Positions 27,782 through 36,168 of a DNA stretch of 64,000 nt are shown piece by piece. Under the pieces are notes generated by a model, which made no database searches, was not told where the DNA came from, and was given only the letters and a program-made list of their open reading frames with translations. This DNA comes from Salibaculum sp031581025. GTDB taxonomy: Bacteria > Pseudomonadota > Alphaproteobacteria > Rhodobacterales > Rhodobacteraceae. Position numbers and translations under genes: made by a program. Location: assembly GCF_031581025.1 (NCBI RefSeq), contig NZ_JAVLCA010000006.1; one strand, 5' to 3'. How positions within the stretch are numbered: position 1 is the first letter of the stretch; each line of letters starts with the position of its first letter.

Positions 27782-28996
27782 ATGACCACAAAGCCCACCG
27801 TCCGGTTTCTCGATCGCCGGACCGCGCCCCACCTTGTCACGCTGATCCTGCTGGCCGGTATCGCCGCGCTCAACATGTCGATCTTCCTGCCGTCGCTGAA
27901 CGGCATGACGATTTATTTCGGCACGGAGTACGCGGTGATGCAGCTGGCCGTCTCGGGCTATCTGGCCGCCACCGCGGTGCTTCAGATCGCCATCGGCCCG
28001 CTGGCCGACCGGTTCGGGCGGCGCCCAATGGTGCTGGGGGCGCTGACAATCTTCGTGCTGGCCACCCTGGGCGCGGTGATGGCGCCGACGGTCGAGGTCT
28101 TTCTGGCCTTCCGCCTGCTGCAGGCGGCCGTTGTCACCACGATGGTGCTGTCGCGGGCGGTGGTGCGCGACATGGTGCCCGACGAACAGGCCGCTTCGAT
28201 GATCGGCTATGTCACCATGGGCATGGCGTTGGTGCCGATGATCGGCCCGGCCATCGGCGGGGCGCTGGACCAGGCCTTCGACTGGCACGCCTCTTTCGTT
28301 TTCCTCGCGCTGGCGGGGCTTGGGGTACTGGCCCTGGCCTATTATGACCTGGGCGAGACCGTGGCCGGATCAGGCATGGATTTCCGCGCACAGATGCGCA
28401 CCTATCCCGAGCTTCTGACCTCGCCGCGGTTCTGGGGCTACGTGGCTTGCGCGGCCTTCGGATCGGGCGCCTTCTTCGCGCTGCTGGGCGGGGCCTCTTT
28501 CGTGGCCGGAGAGGTTTTCGGCCTCAGCCCCTTCTGGACGGGGATCGCGCTGGGCTCGCCGGCCATCGGCTATGCGCTGGGCAACGGCCTGTCGGGCCGT
28601 TACTCCGTGGCGCTGGGGATCGACCGGATGATCCTGATCGGCACCGGCGTGGCCAGCGCGGGCATGGGGCTGTCCATGGTCCTGACGCTCTTGGGCTTTG
28701 TGCATCCGCTGCTGTTTTTCGGCTTTTGCACCGCGCTGGGGCTGGGCAACGGCCTGATGCTGCCCAATGCCACCGCCGGATCGCTCTCCGTGCGGCCGCA
28801 CCTGGCAGGCACGGCCAGCGGGCTGGGCGGGTCGATCATGATCGGGGGCGGCGCGCTGCTTTCGGCCGCGGCGGGCACCCTGCTGACCGAGCGGACCGGC
28901 GCCCTGCCCCTGCAGGCGATCATGTTCGTCACATCCCTGATGGCCATGGTGGCGATCGGGCTGGTCATGCGGCGCACGGCGCGGATGATGCGCTGA
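27782..28996 (+). CDS. MFS drug-efflux type transporter, Bcr/CflA family
   Basis: 404 residues with 12 predicted membrane helices. The motif A-like loop LADRFGRRPMVLG after helix 2 and a motif C-like MGMALVPMIGPAIGGAL in helix 5 mark a drug:H+ antiporter. The Bcr/CflA group exports bicyclomycin, sulfonamides or cysteine; the substrate here is unknown. It is divergent from pccB over a 204-bp region full of candidate PccR sites, and followed by pccR, so co-regulation with propionyl-CoA metabolism is possible. Confidence 0.9.
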   Translation: MTTKPTVRFLDRRTAPHLVTLILLAGIAALNMSIFLPSLNGMTIYFGTEYAVMQLAVSGYLAATAVLQIAIGPLADRFGRRPMVLGALTIFVLATLGAVMAPTVEVFLAFRLLQAAVVTTMVLSRAVVRDMVPDEQAASMIGYVTMGMALVPMIGPAIGGALDQAFDWHASFVFLALAGLGVLALAYYDLGETVAGSGMDFRAQMRTYPELLTSPRFWGYVACAAFGSGAFFALLGGASFVAGEVFGLSPFWTGIALGSPAIGYALGNGLSGRYSVALGIDRMILIGTGVASAGMGLSMVLTLLGFVHPLLFFGFCTALGLGNGLMLPNATAGSLSVRPHLAGTASGLGGSIMIGGGALLSAAAGTLLTERTGALPLQAIMFVTSLMAMVAIGLVMRRTARMMR

Positions 28997-29011
28997 GCAT
29001 TGCGGGCCATG

Positions 29012-29049
29012 TTTGCAAAGGCTAGGCTCAGCCCGAGCTAATCTGCAAA
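29012..29049. promoter_or_regulatory. Candidate PccR autoregulatory site
   Basis: TTTGCAAA at 29012-29019 and TCTGCAAA at 29042-29049, 30 bases apart (start to start), ending 9 bases before the pccR start codon. The first is a perfect match to the half-site found upstream of pccB. Binding here would repress pccR itself. Confidence 0.55.
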
Positions 29050-29058
29050 GGCGCGCCC

Positions 29059-30453
29059 ATGACCACCCAGAAACTCTATGCCGGGGCCAAGCTGCGCGAG
29101 TTGCGCGGCCGCATCAGCCTGACGCAAAAGGCCTTTGCCGAGAAACTGGGCGTCTCGCTGCCCTATCTCAATCAGATGGAGAACAACAACCGCCCGGTCT
29201 CGACCACCGTCGTTCTGGCGCTGGCGCAGGAGTTCGGCTTCGACGTGACCGAGTTGCAATCGGGCGACGAGGCGCGGCTGGTCTCGGACATGCGCGAGGC
29301 GCTGGCCGACCCTGTCTTCATCGGCGCCGCGCCGCCGCCCTCGGACCTGCGGCTCGCCGCCTCGAACGCACCCGCGCTGGCCCGCGCCTTCCTCGACCTG
29401 CACACCGCCTATCGCCAGACCCACGAACGGCTGGCCAGCCTCGACGAGGCCCTGGGCCGCGAGGACAGCCGCCTGCAACCCAGCCCCTGGGAAGAGGTGC
29501 GCGATTTCTTCCATTATTGCGACAACTACATCGACGCGGTCGACCGCGCCGCCGAGGGCTTTGCCACCCGCGCCGGGCCGGACATCGCCGCCGCCGCCGA
29601 GGCGGCCCTGACGCGCCACGGCGTCACCATCACCCGCAGCCGCGACCCCGAGCTGCGCCGCTATGATGCCGAAACCAGGACGCTGACGCTGGCCCGCACC
29701 GCCGCGCCGGCCACGCAGGTGTTCCAGATGCTGCTGCAACTGGCCCTGCTCGACCAGGACAAGCTGCTGGAGGCGACGCTGGATTTCGCCCGCTTCCAGA
29801 GCGACCAGGCCCGGTCGATCGCTAAGATCGGGCTGGCCAACTATTTCGCCGGGGCGGCGCTGATGCCCTATCGCGCGTTCCTTGAGGCCGCGCAGGAGAC
29901 GCGCCACGACCTCGAACGCCTGGCCGACCGCTTCGGCGCCTCGCTGGAACAGGTGGCGCATCGGCTGTCCACCCTGCAACGCCCGGGCGCCAAGGGCATT
30001 CCCTTCTTCTTCGTGCGCGTGGATCAGGCTGGCACGATCACCAAGCGCCATTCGGCCACGACCCTGCAATTCGCCCGCTTCGGCGGGGCCTGCCCGCTGT
30101 GGAACGTCCATCGCGCCTTCGAGACCCCCGGCCGCTGGCTGCGGCAACTGGCCGAGACCCCGGACGGGGTGCGCTATTTCTGCCTGGCCCGCGATGTGTC
30201 CAAGCCCGGCGGCGCCTGGGGCATCCCGACCCGGCGCTATGCCATCGGGCTGGGCTGCGAGGTCAAGCATGCAGGCACCCTGACCTATGCCGACGACATG
30301 CCCACCGACCACGGCGAGGCCTTCGAGCCCATCGGGATTTCCTGCCGCATCTGCGAACGGCGCAACTGCCCGCAACGCTCGGTCCCGCCGCTGGAGCGTC
30401 AGTTGCGCGTCGATCCGAACCACCGCGGGATGCTGCCCTATCAGGTTGACTGA
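29059..30453 (+). CDS. pccR: Short-chain fatty acyl-CoA regulator PccR (XRE family)
   Basis: 464 residues. N-terminal XRE helix-turn-helix (about 8-62: LRELRGRISLTQKAFAEKLGVSLPYLNQ), a middle DUF955-like segment, and a long C-terminal DUF2083-type domain with a Cys-rich end (GISCRICERRNCPQRS). This is the ScfR architecture; in Rhodobacter sphaeroides PccR controls pccB and methylmalonyl-CoA mutase in response to propionyl-CoA-related signals. Its place in the pcc cluster and TTTGCAAA sites at its own promoter support the name. Confidence 0.9.
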   Translation: MTTQKLYAGAKLRELRGRISLTQKAFAEKLGVSLPYLNQMENNNRPVSTTVVLALAQEFGFDVTELQSGDEARLVSDMREALADPVFIGAAPPPSDLRLAASNAPALARAFLDLHTAYRQTHERLASLDEALGREDSRLQPSPWEEVRDFFHYCDNYIDAVDRAAEGFATRAGPDIAAAAEAALTRHGVTITRSRDPELRRYDAETRTLTLARTAAPATQVFQMLLQLALLDQDKLLEATLDFARFQSDQARSIAKIGLANYFAGAALMPYRAFLEAAQETRHDLERLADRFGASLEQVAHRLSTLQRPGAKGIPFFFVRVDQAGTITKRHSATTLQFARFGGACPLWNVHRAFETPGRWLRQLAETPDGVRYFCLARDVSKPGGAWGIPTRRYAIGLGCEVKHAGTLTYADDMPTDHGEAFEPIGISCRICERRNCPQRSVPPLERQLRVDPNHRGMLPYQVD

Positions 30454-30525
30454 CGCGCAAGGTCGATTGACGCCGCCGCGCGTTTCGGAACACATGGGCA
30501 GGGCAGAACGCAGGAGGAGTGCGCC

Positions 30526-30981
30526 ATGGAACTGAGCGGAACACAGGTGATCGCGGCCGACCGGGACACCGTCTGGGCCCATCTCAACGATGCCGAAACG
30601 CTCAAGGCCTGCATCCCGGGCTGCGAAGATCTGACCGGCACCCCGGAGGAGGGGTTCGAGGCCGTGGTCAAGCAGAAAGTCGGGCCGGTCAAGGCCACCT
30701 TCAAGGGCCATGTCACGCTGGAAAACATGAATGCCCCCGAAAGCTATACCCTGGTGGGCGAGGGCAAAGGCGGTGTCGCGGGCTTCGCCAAGGGGTCGGC
30801 CGACGTGACACTGGTACCGGTCGACGCGGGCACCGAGCTGTCCTATGCGGTCGCGGCCAAGGTCGGCGGCAAGCTGGCGCAACTGGGCAGCCGTGTCGTG
30901 GGCGGGTTCGCGCGCAAGATGGCCGATGCCTTCTTCGAGAACTTCAAGGCCCAGGTGGAAGGCCCCGGCGAAGAGGCCTGA
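30526..30981 (+). CDS. CoxG-like SRPBCC protein (CO dehydrogenase subunit G family)
   Basis: 151 residues. The SRPBCC/START fold of CoxG is visible in MELSGTQVIAADRDTVWAHLND, LKACIPGCEDL, VGPVKATFKG and the C-terminal helix FARKMADAFFENF. CoxG homologs recruit molybdenum hydroxylases to the membrane or bind quinone-like ligands, but no coxMSL genes lie in this window. It is probably a free-standing paralog. Preceded by GGAGGAG. Confidence 0.87.
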   Translation: MELSGTQVIAADRDTVWAHLNDAETLKACIPGCEDLTGTPEEGFEAVVKQKVGPVKATFKGHVTLENMNAPESYTLVGEGKGGVAGFAKGSADVTLVPVDAGTELSYAVAAKVGGKLAQLGSRVVGGFARKMADAFFENFKAQVEGPGEEA

Positions 30982-30992
30982 CCTTCCACACT

Positions 30993-31010
30993 GCCGGCCC
31001 GAGGGCCGGC
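30993..31010. terminator. Bidirectional hairpin between coxG-like and DUF465 genes
   Basis: GCCGGCCC (30993-31000), GA, GGGCCGGC (31003-31010), a perfect stem between two convergent stop codons. It is followed by GTCAGGCTTT on the plus strand. Confidence 0.6.
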
Positions 31011-31011
31011 G

Positions 31012-31251
31012 TCAGGCTTTCTGCAGCTCGGTCCAGATTTCGTCCTTCAGGGCCAGGCGCTGCTTGCGCAGCTCGGCCATGTGCAGGTCGTCCGTGGGCT
31101 CCACGTCCGTTTCCGCACGATGCACCGCCCGGTTGACCTCGTGGTAGTCGTCGAAGAGCTTGGCGAAATGCGCGTCCTCGACCTTGAGCTTGTGGATCGT
31201 CTCGGCGTGCTCGGGAAATTCCTCGGCCAGCTCGTGAGGGGTGTGCGACAT
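31012..31251 (-). CDS. DUF465 (YdcH-like) small protein
   Basis: 79 residues, soluble, almost entirely helical, with the DUF465 pattern (FAKLFDDYHEVNRAVHRAE, followed by a charged LRKQRLALKDEI). Cytosolic and of unknown function. Convergent with the coxG-like gene. Confidence 0.88.
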   Translation of the reverse strand: MSHTPHELAEEFPEHAETIHKLKVEDAHFAKLFDDYHEVNRAVHRAETDVEPTDDLHMAELRKQRLALKDEIWTELQKA

Positions 31252-31338
31252 GTCTTTTCCTTTTCTGTTCGCGACTTTACGGATCGAGGCTAGGGCCTGT
31301 GCTCCCCCGGCACTTTGACAGGGATCAAAGGAATTCGC

Positions 31339-32979
31339 CTATCGCTGCGAATTCTCCCAATCGGGATGCACCCAGGGGCGATCGTTGGCGGGCGGCAGGC
31401 CGCGGCCCAGCACATGATCGGCGATCTTTTCGCCCACCATGATCGACGGGGCGTTGAGGTTGCCGTTGGGAATGCGCGGAAAGATCGAACTGTCGGCCAC
31501 GCGCAGCCCCGCGACCCCGATCACCCGGCCCTGCGGATCGACCACCGCCTCCGGATCATCGGCCCGGCCCATGCGGCAGGTCCCGCAGGGGTGATAGGCG
31601 CTTTCGGCGTGGTCGCGAACCGCCGCATCCAGGTCGGCATCCCCCTGCGCCTGGGGCCCCGGCACCAGTTCCTCGCCGCGCCAGGGCGCGAATGCCTCCT
31701 GGCCGAGGATTTCACGGGTCAGGCGGATGCAGGTGCGGAAGTCCTGCCAGTCGTCGGGGTGGGACATGTAGTTGAAAAAGATGCGCGGGTCCGCTTCGGG
31801 ATCGGTCGAGCGCAGCGTGACCTCTCCGCGGGACTTCGACCGCATCGGCCCGACATGGGCCTGAAAGCCCTCGCGCGCGCCCTTGCCGTCATAGCGCACG
31901 GCCAGCGGCAGGAAATGGAACTGGATGTCCGGATAGGCGATGCCCGCCCGGCTGCGGATGAAGCCGCAGCTTTCGAACTGGTTGCTGGCGCCGGGGCCGC
32001 TTTTGCCGAACAGCCATCGCGCCCCGACCCAGGCCTTGCCCAGCAGGTTCCAGTATTTGTAAAGACTGACCCGGCCCTTGGCCGACATCTGCACGTAAAG
32101 CTCCAGGTGGTCCTGCAGGTTCTGGCCCACGCCGGGGCGGTCGGCCACGACCTCGATTCCGTGCTCGGCCAGATGCGCCGCCGGGCCGATCCCCGACAGC
32201 ATCAGCAGTTTGGGTGAATTGATTGCCGAGGCGGCGACGATCACCTCGGCCCAGGCCGAAATCACCCGCCCGTCGGTCAATGCGACGCCCGTCGCGCGCC
32301 CGTCCTCGATCACCAGCTTCGCCGCCAGCCCCGAGACCACATCGCAGCGCCCGGTGGCCTGCGCAGGCCGCAGGTAGGCCGAGGCCGCGGACCAGCGCTT
32401 GCCCTGCCAGATCGTTGCCTCGAAGGGGCCGAAGCCCTCCTGCTTTTCGCCGTTGTAGTCGTCGGTCCGCTCATAGCCCGCCTGCGCGCCCGCCTCGATG
32501 AAGGCTTGGACCAGGGGGTTCTTGCCCGCCCCACGCGTGACATGCAGCGGTCCGCCCTGCCCGCGCCAGGCCGCGTCACCGCCGCGCCCGCCGTCGTGCC
32601 AGTCCTCCAGCCGCCGGAAATAGGGCAGCACATCGGCATAGCCCCAGCCCGCGGCGCCGCTGCCCGCCCAGTGATCGTAGTCATGGGCGTGGCCGCGGAC
32701 ATAGATCATCCCGTTGATCGAGGACGACCCGCCGATCACCTTGCCGCGCGGACAGGCCAGCCGCCGCCCGCCCAGGTGCGGCTCGGGCTCGGTCTGAAAC
32801 CCCCAGTCATAGCGGCGCATGTTCATCGGGAAGGACAGCGCGCCGGGCATGTTGATGAAGGGCCCGGCGTCCGAGCCGCCGTATTCGATCACCAGTACGG
32901 ATTTGCCGGCCTCGGCCAGCCGATAGGCCATGGCACAGCCCGCCGAGCCGGCCCCGACGATCACGTAGTCAGCCTGCAT
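31339..32979 (-). CDS. betA: Choline dehydrogenase
   Basis: 546 residues from ATG 32979 (MQADYVIVGAGSAGCAMAYR). GMC flavoprotein: FAD-binding VGAGSAG at the N-terminus, the GMC signature GGSSSINGMIYVRG, and the C-terminal active-site region SAYHPCGTCRMG. It oxidises choline to betaine aldehyde at the membrane. It begins 13 bases after the betB stop, making betI-betB-betA one transcription unit. A longer frame to 33240 runs antisense-like through betB and is not used. Confidence 0.95.
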   Translation of the reverse strand: MQADYVIVGAGSAGCAMAYRLAEAGKSVLVIEYGGSDAGPFINMPGALSFPMNMRRYDWGFQTEPEPHLGGRRLACPRGKVIGGSSSINGMIYVRGHAHDYDHWAGSGAAGWGYADVLPYFRRLEDWHDGGRGGDAAWRGQGGPLHVTRGAGKNPLVQAFIEAGAQAGYERTDDYNGEKQEGFGPFEATIWQGKRWSAASAYLRPAQATGRCDVVSGLAAKLVIEDGRATGVALTDGRVISAWAEVIVAASAINSPKLLMLSGIGPAAHLAEHGIEVVADRPGVGQNLQDHLELYVQMSAKGRVSLYKYWNLLGKAWVGARWLFGKSGPGASNQFESCGFIRSRAGIAYPDIQFHFLPLAVRYDGKGAREGFQAHVGPMRSKSRGEVTLRSTDPEADPRIFFNYMSHPDDWQDFRTCIRLTREILGQEAFAPWRGEELVPGPQAQGDADLDAAVRDHAESAYHPCGTCRMGRADDPEAVVDPQGRVIGVAGLRVADSSIFPRIPNGNLNAPSIMVGEKIADHVLGRGLPPANDRPWVHPDWENSQR

Positions 32980-32992
32980 GGGGGTCTCTTTC

Positions 32993-34447
32993 CTAGAACG
33001 GGGCCTCGACATCGCCCATACGGACGTAGACGGACTTTTTCTGGCTGTAGTGTTCGATCGCGTCGCGGGCGTTCTCGCGGCCCAGGCCGGACATCTTGGT
33101 GCCGCCGAACGGGGCCTCGACCGGCGCGTCGTTGTAGCTGTTGATATAACAGGTCCCGGCTTCGAATCCGGCGGCCACGCGGTGCGCGCGCGACAGATCG
33201 CGGGTGAAAACCCCGGCGGACAGGCCGAACTCGGTGTCATTGGCCCGCGCCAGAACGTCTTCCTCGGTGTCGAAATCCAGCACCGACAGGACAGGGCCGA
33301 AGATCTCCTCGCGGGCGATGGTCATGTCGTCGGTGACATCGGCAAAGACGGTGGGTTCCAGGTAATACCCCGCGCGGTCCACCCGCTTGCCGCCGACCAC
33401 CAGCCGCGCGCCCTCCGCGATGCCCTTGGCGATGTAGCCCTCGACAATCTCTAGTTGCTCGGCGCTGACCATCGGGCCGTAGTTGACGGCCTGGTCCAGC
33501 GGGTCGCCCATCCGAACGCCCTCCAGCCGTTCGGTCAGACGCTTGAGGAAGGCCTCCTTGATGGCGCTGTGCACGAAGACCCGCGTGCCGTTGGAACAGA
33601 TCTGCCCCGAGGAATAGAAATTGGCCAGGATCGCGCCGCTGACGGCGTTTTCCAGATCGGCATCATCGAAGATCACCAGCGGCGACTTGCCGCCCAGTTC
33701 CATCGTCACATGCTTCATGCCCACCGCGGCCATGGCATAGACCTTGCGCCCGGTGGGCACCGAGCCGGTCAGCGAGACCTTCGCGACCCGCGCGTCATTG
33801 ACCAGAAGCGCCCCGACCCGCGCACGGCCCTGGATCACGTTGAACACCCCTTCGGGCAGGCCCGCCTCGTGCAGGATCTCGGCGACCTGCAGCGCCGACA
33901 GCGGCGTGGTTTCCGAAGGCTTGAAGATCATCGCATTGCCGCAGGCCAGCGCCGGGGCGGCCTTCCAGCAGGCGATCTGGGTGGGGTAGTTCCAGGCGCC
34001 GAGGCCCACGCAGACCCCCAGCGCCTCGCGCCGGGTATAGACGAAATCCGCGCCCAACGGGATGTAGTCGCCGGTCAGGCTGGCCGCCAGCCCGCCGAAA
34101 TATTCCAGCGCATCGGCGCCGCTGGTGGCATCGGCCACCAGCGTTTCCTGCAGCGGCTTGCCGGTGTCGTGGGTCTCCAATACCGACAGGTCGTGGTTGC
34201 GGTCGCGCATGATATCGGCGGCCCGACGCAGAATGCGGCCCCGCTCGGTGCCGCTCATGGCGGCCCATTCCCGCTGGGCCCGTTTCGCGGCCGACAGCGC
34301 CTGTTCGACCACCGCGTCGGTGGCGGCATAAACCGTGGCGATGCGCGCGCCGCTTGCCGGGTAGATCACCGGGATCTCGGCGCCATTGCCATCCTCGACA
34401 TGGGCACCGCCAATGAAATGGCTGCCCTTGGGTTGCGGGTCGATCAT
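32993..34447 (-). CDS. betB: Betaine aldehyde dehydrogenase
   Basis: 484 residues. Aldehyde dehydrogenase fold with the catalytic Glu in MELGGKSPL and Cys in SSGQICSNGTRVF. The substrate-specific context (betA and betI neighbours) makes it BetB, converting betaine aldehyde to glycine betaine with NAD(P)+. An ACTCTCC (GGAGAGT on its strand) gives the ribosome-binding site. Confidence 0.95.
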   Translation of the reverse strand: MIDPQPKGSHFIGGAHVEDGNGAEIPVIYPASGARIATVYAATDAVVEQALSAAKRAQREWAAMSGTERGRILRRAADIMRDRNHDLSVLETHDTGKPLQETLVADATSGADALEYFGGLAASLTGDYIPLGADFVYTRREALGVCVGLGAWNYPTQIACWKAAPALACGNAMIFKPSETTPLSALQVAEILHEAGLPEGVFNVIQGRARVGALLVNDARVAKVSLTGSVPTGRKVYAMAAVGMKHVTMELGGKSPLVIFDDADLENAVSGAILANFYSSGQICSNGTRVFVHSAIKEAFLKRLTERLEGVRMGDPLDQAVNYGPMVSAEQLEIVEGYIAKGIAEGARLVVGGKRVDRAGYYLEPTVFADVTDDMTIAREEIFGPVLSVLDFDTEEDVLARANDTEFGLSAGVFTRDLSRAHRVAAGFEAGTCYINSYNDAPVEAPFGGTKMSGLGRENARDAIEHYSQKKSVYVRMGDVEAPF

Positions 34448-34504
34448 GTGACTCTCCTTTCGGCGGTCATTGATTCTGCCTGTGAAACGTGGCCCCCGCG
34501 CCGC

Positions 34505-35092
34505 TCAACCGGCCTGGGGTATCCTCAGTTCGGTGTCGATCTGGTCCAGCGCCAGCGTGATCGCCTCATCGGCGAGATCGACATCCTCGCGCAGCCCCAC
34601 CCGCAGGTAGAGCCCGTCGATCAGCGCCGCCAGACGGTCGGCCGCCGCCGGGGCGGCCGCGCCGATCAGCGGGCGCAGATCATGCAGCAGGTTGGATCGC
34701 AGGCGCCGCCGATAAACCCTCAGAAGCCGCCCGGCGCTTTCATTTCTCTGCGCAAGAACATAGAAATTCATCCAGGATGCGACGGTTTCCTTGCGAAAAT
34801 TCGATGTCGAGAAACTGGCGCGCACGATCGCCTCGAGCCGCGCCCGCGGGTCGGGGGCCATCACCAGCGCGCCGCGCACCTCGGCCCCGTAGACCGTCAG
34901 CGTATGGCGCATGGCCGCCAGGAAAATATCCTCCTTGCCGCCGAAGTAGTGATGCGCCAGCGCGCTGGACATTCCCGCCCGCCGGGCGATGCGCGACACC
35001 GTCACGTCAAGGCTGCCGCTGGCCCCGATCTCGGCGATGGTGGCTTTTACCAGCGCCTCTCTGCGTGTAGGCTCGGCCCCAAGCTTTGGCAT
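34505..35092 (-). CDS. betI: HTH-type transcriptional repressor BetI
   Basis: 195 residues from ATG 35092 (MPKLGAEPTRREALVKAT); the start matches E. coli BetI in sequence and length, so the 10-residue extension to 35122 is rejected. TetR-type HTH at about 25-50 (VSRIARRAGMSSALAHHYF) and a helical choline-sensing domain. It should repress betIBA, and probably the divergent choXWV, until choline is present. Divergent from choX. Confidence 0.93.
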   Translation of the reverse strand: MPKLGAEPTRREALVKATIAEIGASGSLDVTVSRIARRAGMSSALAHHYFGGKEDIFLAAMRHTLTVYGAEVRGALVMAPDPRARLEAIVRASFSTSNFRKETVASWMNFYVLAQRNESAGRLLRVYRRRLRSNLLHDLRPLIGAAAPAAADRLAALIDGLYLRVGLREDVDLADEAITLALDQIDTELRIPQAG

Positions 35093-35137
35093 CTTGTCCT
35101 CGAAACGACTTGCACTGCGCAAGCTAGTTTGTTCTTT

Positions 35138-35151
35138 ATTGACTCGTCAAT
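35138..35151. promoter_or_regulatory. Probable BetI operator between betI and choX
   Basis: ATTGA-CTCG-TCAAT, a near-perfect palindrome in the 92-bp region between the divergent betI and choX starts. Its TTGA/TCAA half-sites resemble BetI operators of other proteobacteria. One site could control both directions. Confidence 0.65.
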
Positions 35152-35184
35152 CAAGAAAACGCCAACCAACACAGGGAGACTTCC

Positions 35185-36117
35185 ATGAAATCCTCGCTTT
35201 CAATTATCGCGATCTGCGCGGCCACGGCGGCCACCACCGCACAGGCCGACTGCGACACCGTCACCTTCTCGGACGTGGGCTGGACGGACATCACCGCCAC
35301 CACCGCCGCGACAACCGCCGTGCTCGAGGCCCTGGGCTATGACACCGAGACCAAGCTCCTCTCGGTGCCGGTGACCTACACCTCGCTGGCCGAGGGCGAC
35401 ATCGACGTCTTCCTGGGCAACTGGATGCCCACCATGGAAGGCGACATCGCCCCCTACCGCGAGGCGGGCACCGTCGACACGATCCGCGCCAACCTCGAAG
35501 GCGCGAAATACACCCTGGCCACCAATGCCGCCGGGGCCGATCTGGGAATCACCAGTTTCGACGGCATCGCCGAAAATGCCGAGGCGCTGGATGCCGAGAT
35601 CTACGGGATCGAGCCGGGCAACGACGGCAACCGCCTGATCATGGACATGATCGCCGACAATGCCTTCGGGCTGGGCGACGCGGACTTCGATGTCGTCGAA
35701 AGCTCCGAGGCCGGGATGCTGGCCCAGGTCGGCCGCGCAAGCGATCGCGACGAACCGATCGTGTTCCTGGGCTGGGAACCCCACCCGATGAACGCCAACT
35801 ACGACATGACCTACCTGGAAGGCGGCGATGACTGGTTCGGCCCCGATCTCGGCGGCGCCACGGTCTATACCAACACCACCGCCGGCTATCCCGAGGCCTG
35901 CCCGAACCTCGGGGCCTTCCTGAACAACCTCGAGTTCACGCTGGCCATGGAGAACGAGATCATGGGCGCGATCCTCAATGACGGCACCGACCCGACCGAG
36001 GCCGCCATGGACTGGATGTCGGACAACCCCGATGTCGTCATGGGCTGGCTGGACGGCGTGACGACCCGCGACGGCGGCGATGCCACCGAGGCCGTCTCGG
36101 CCGCCCTGGGCATGTAA
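35185..36117 (+). CDS. choX: Choline ABC transporter, substrate-binding protein
   Basis: 310 residues with a signal peptide (about 1-22). An OpuAC-type quaternary-amine-binding protein: SDVGWTDITATTAATTAVLEALGY and DVFLGNWMPTM are close to ChoX of Sinorhizobium, whose aromatic cage binds choline. First gene of choXWV. GGGAGACTTCC upstream supplies a weak ribosome-binding site. Confidence 0.93.
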   Translation: MKSSLSIIAICAATAATTAQADCDTVTFSDVGWTDITATTAATTAVLEALGYDTETKLLSVPVTYTSLAEGDIDVFLGNWMPTMEGDIAPYREAGTVDTIRANLEGAKYTLATNAAGADLGITSFDGIAENAEALDAEIYGIEPGNDGNRLIMDMIADNAFGLGDADFDVVESSEAGMLAQVGRASDRDEPIVFLGWEPHPMNANYDMTYLEGGDDWFGPDLGGATVYTNTTAGYPEACPNLGAFLNNLEFTLAMENEIMGAILNDGTDPTEAAMDWMSDNPDVVMGWLDGVTTRDGGDATEAVSAALGM

Positions 36118-36125
36118 TCCAGAAC

Positions 36126-36149
36126 GGGCCGTCCCATCCGGGGCGGCCC
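36126..36149 (+). terminator. 10-bp hairpin between choX and choW
   Basis: GGGCCGTCCC (36126-36135), loop ATCC, GGGGCGGCCC (36140-36149), with one G-T pair, followed by ATTTGC. Just after the choX stop. Such hairpins commonly make the binding-protein gene more abundant than the permease gene by partial termination or mRNA protection. Confidence 0.6.
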
Positions 36150-36168
36150 ATTTGCAACGGGCGGCTAG

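Noticed and set aside
31339..33240. Longer betA frame beginning in betB
   Set aside because: The extra N-terminal part is out-of-frame betB with atypical composition; the GMC start MQADYVIVGAG at 32979 is well placed after betB.
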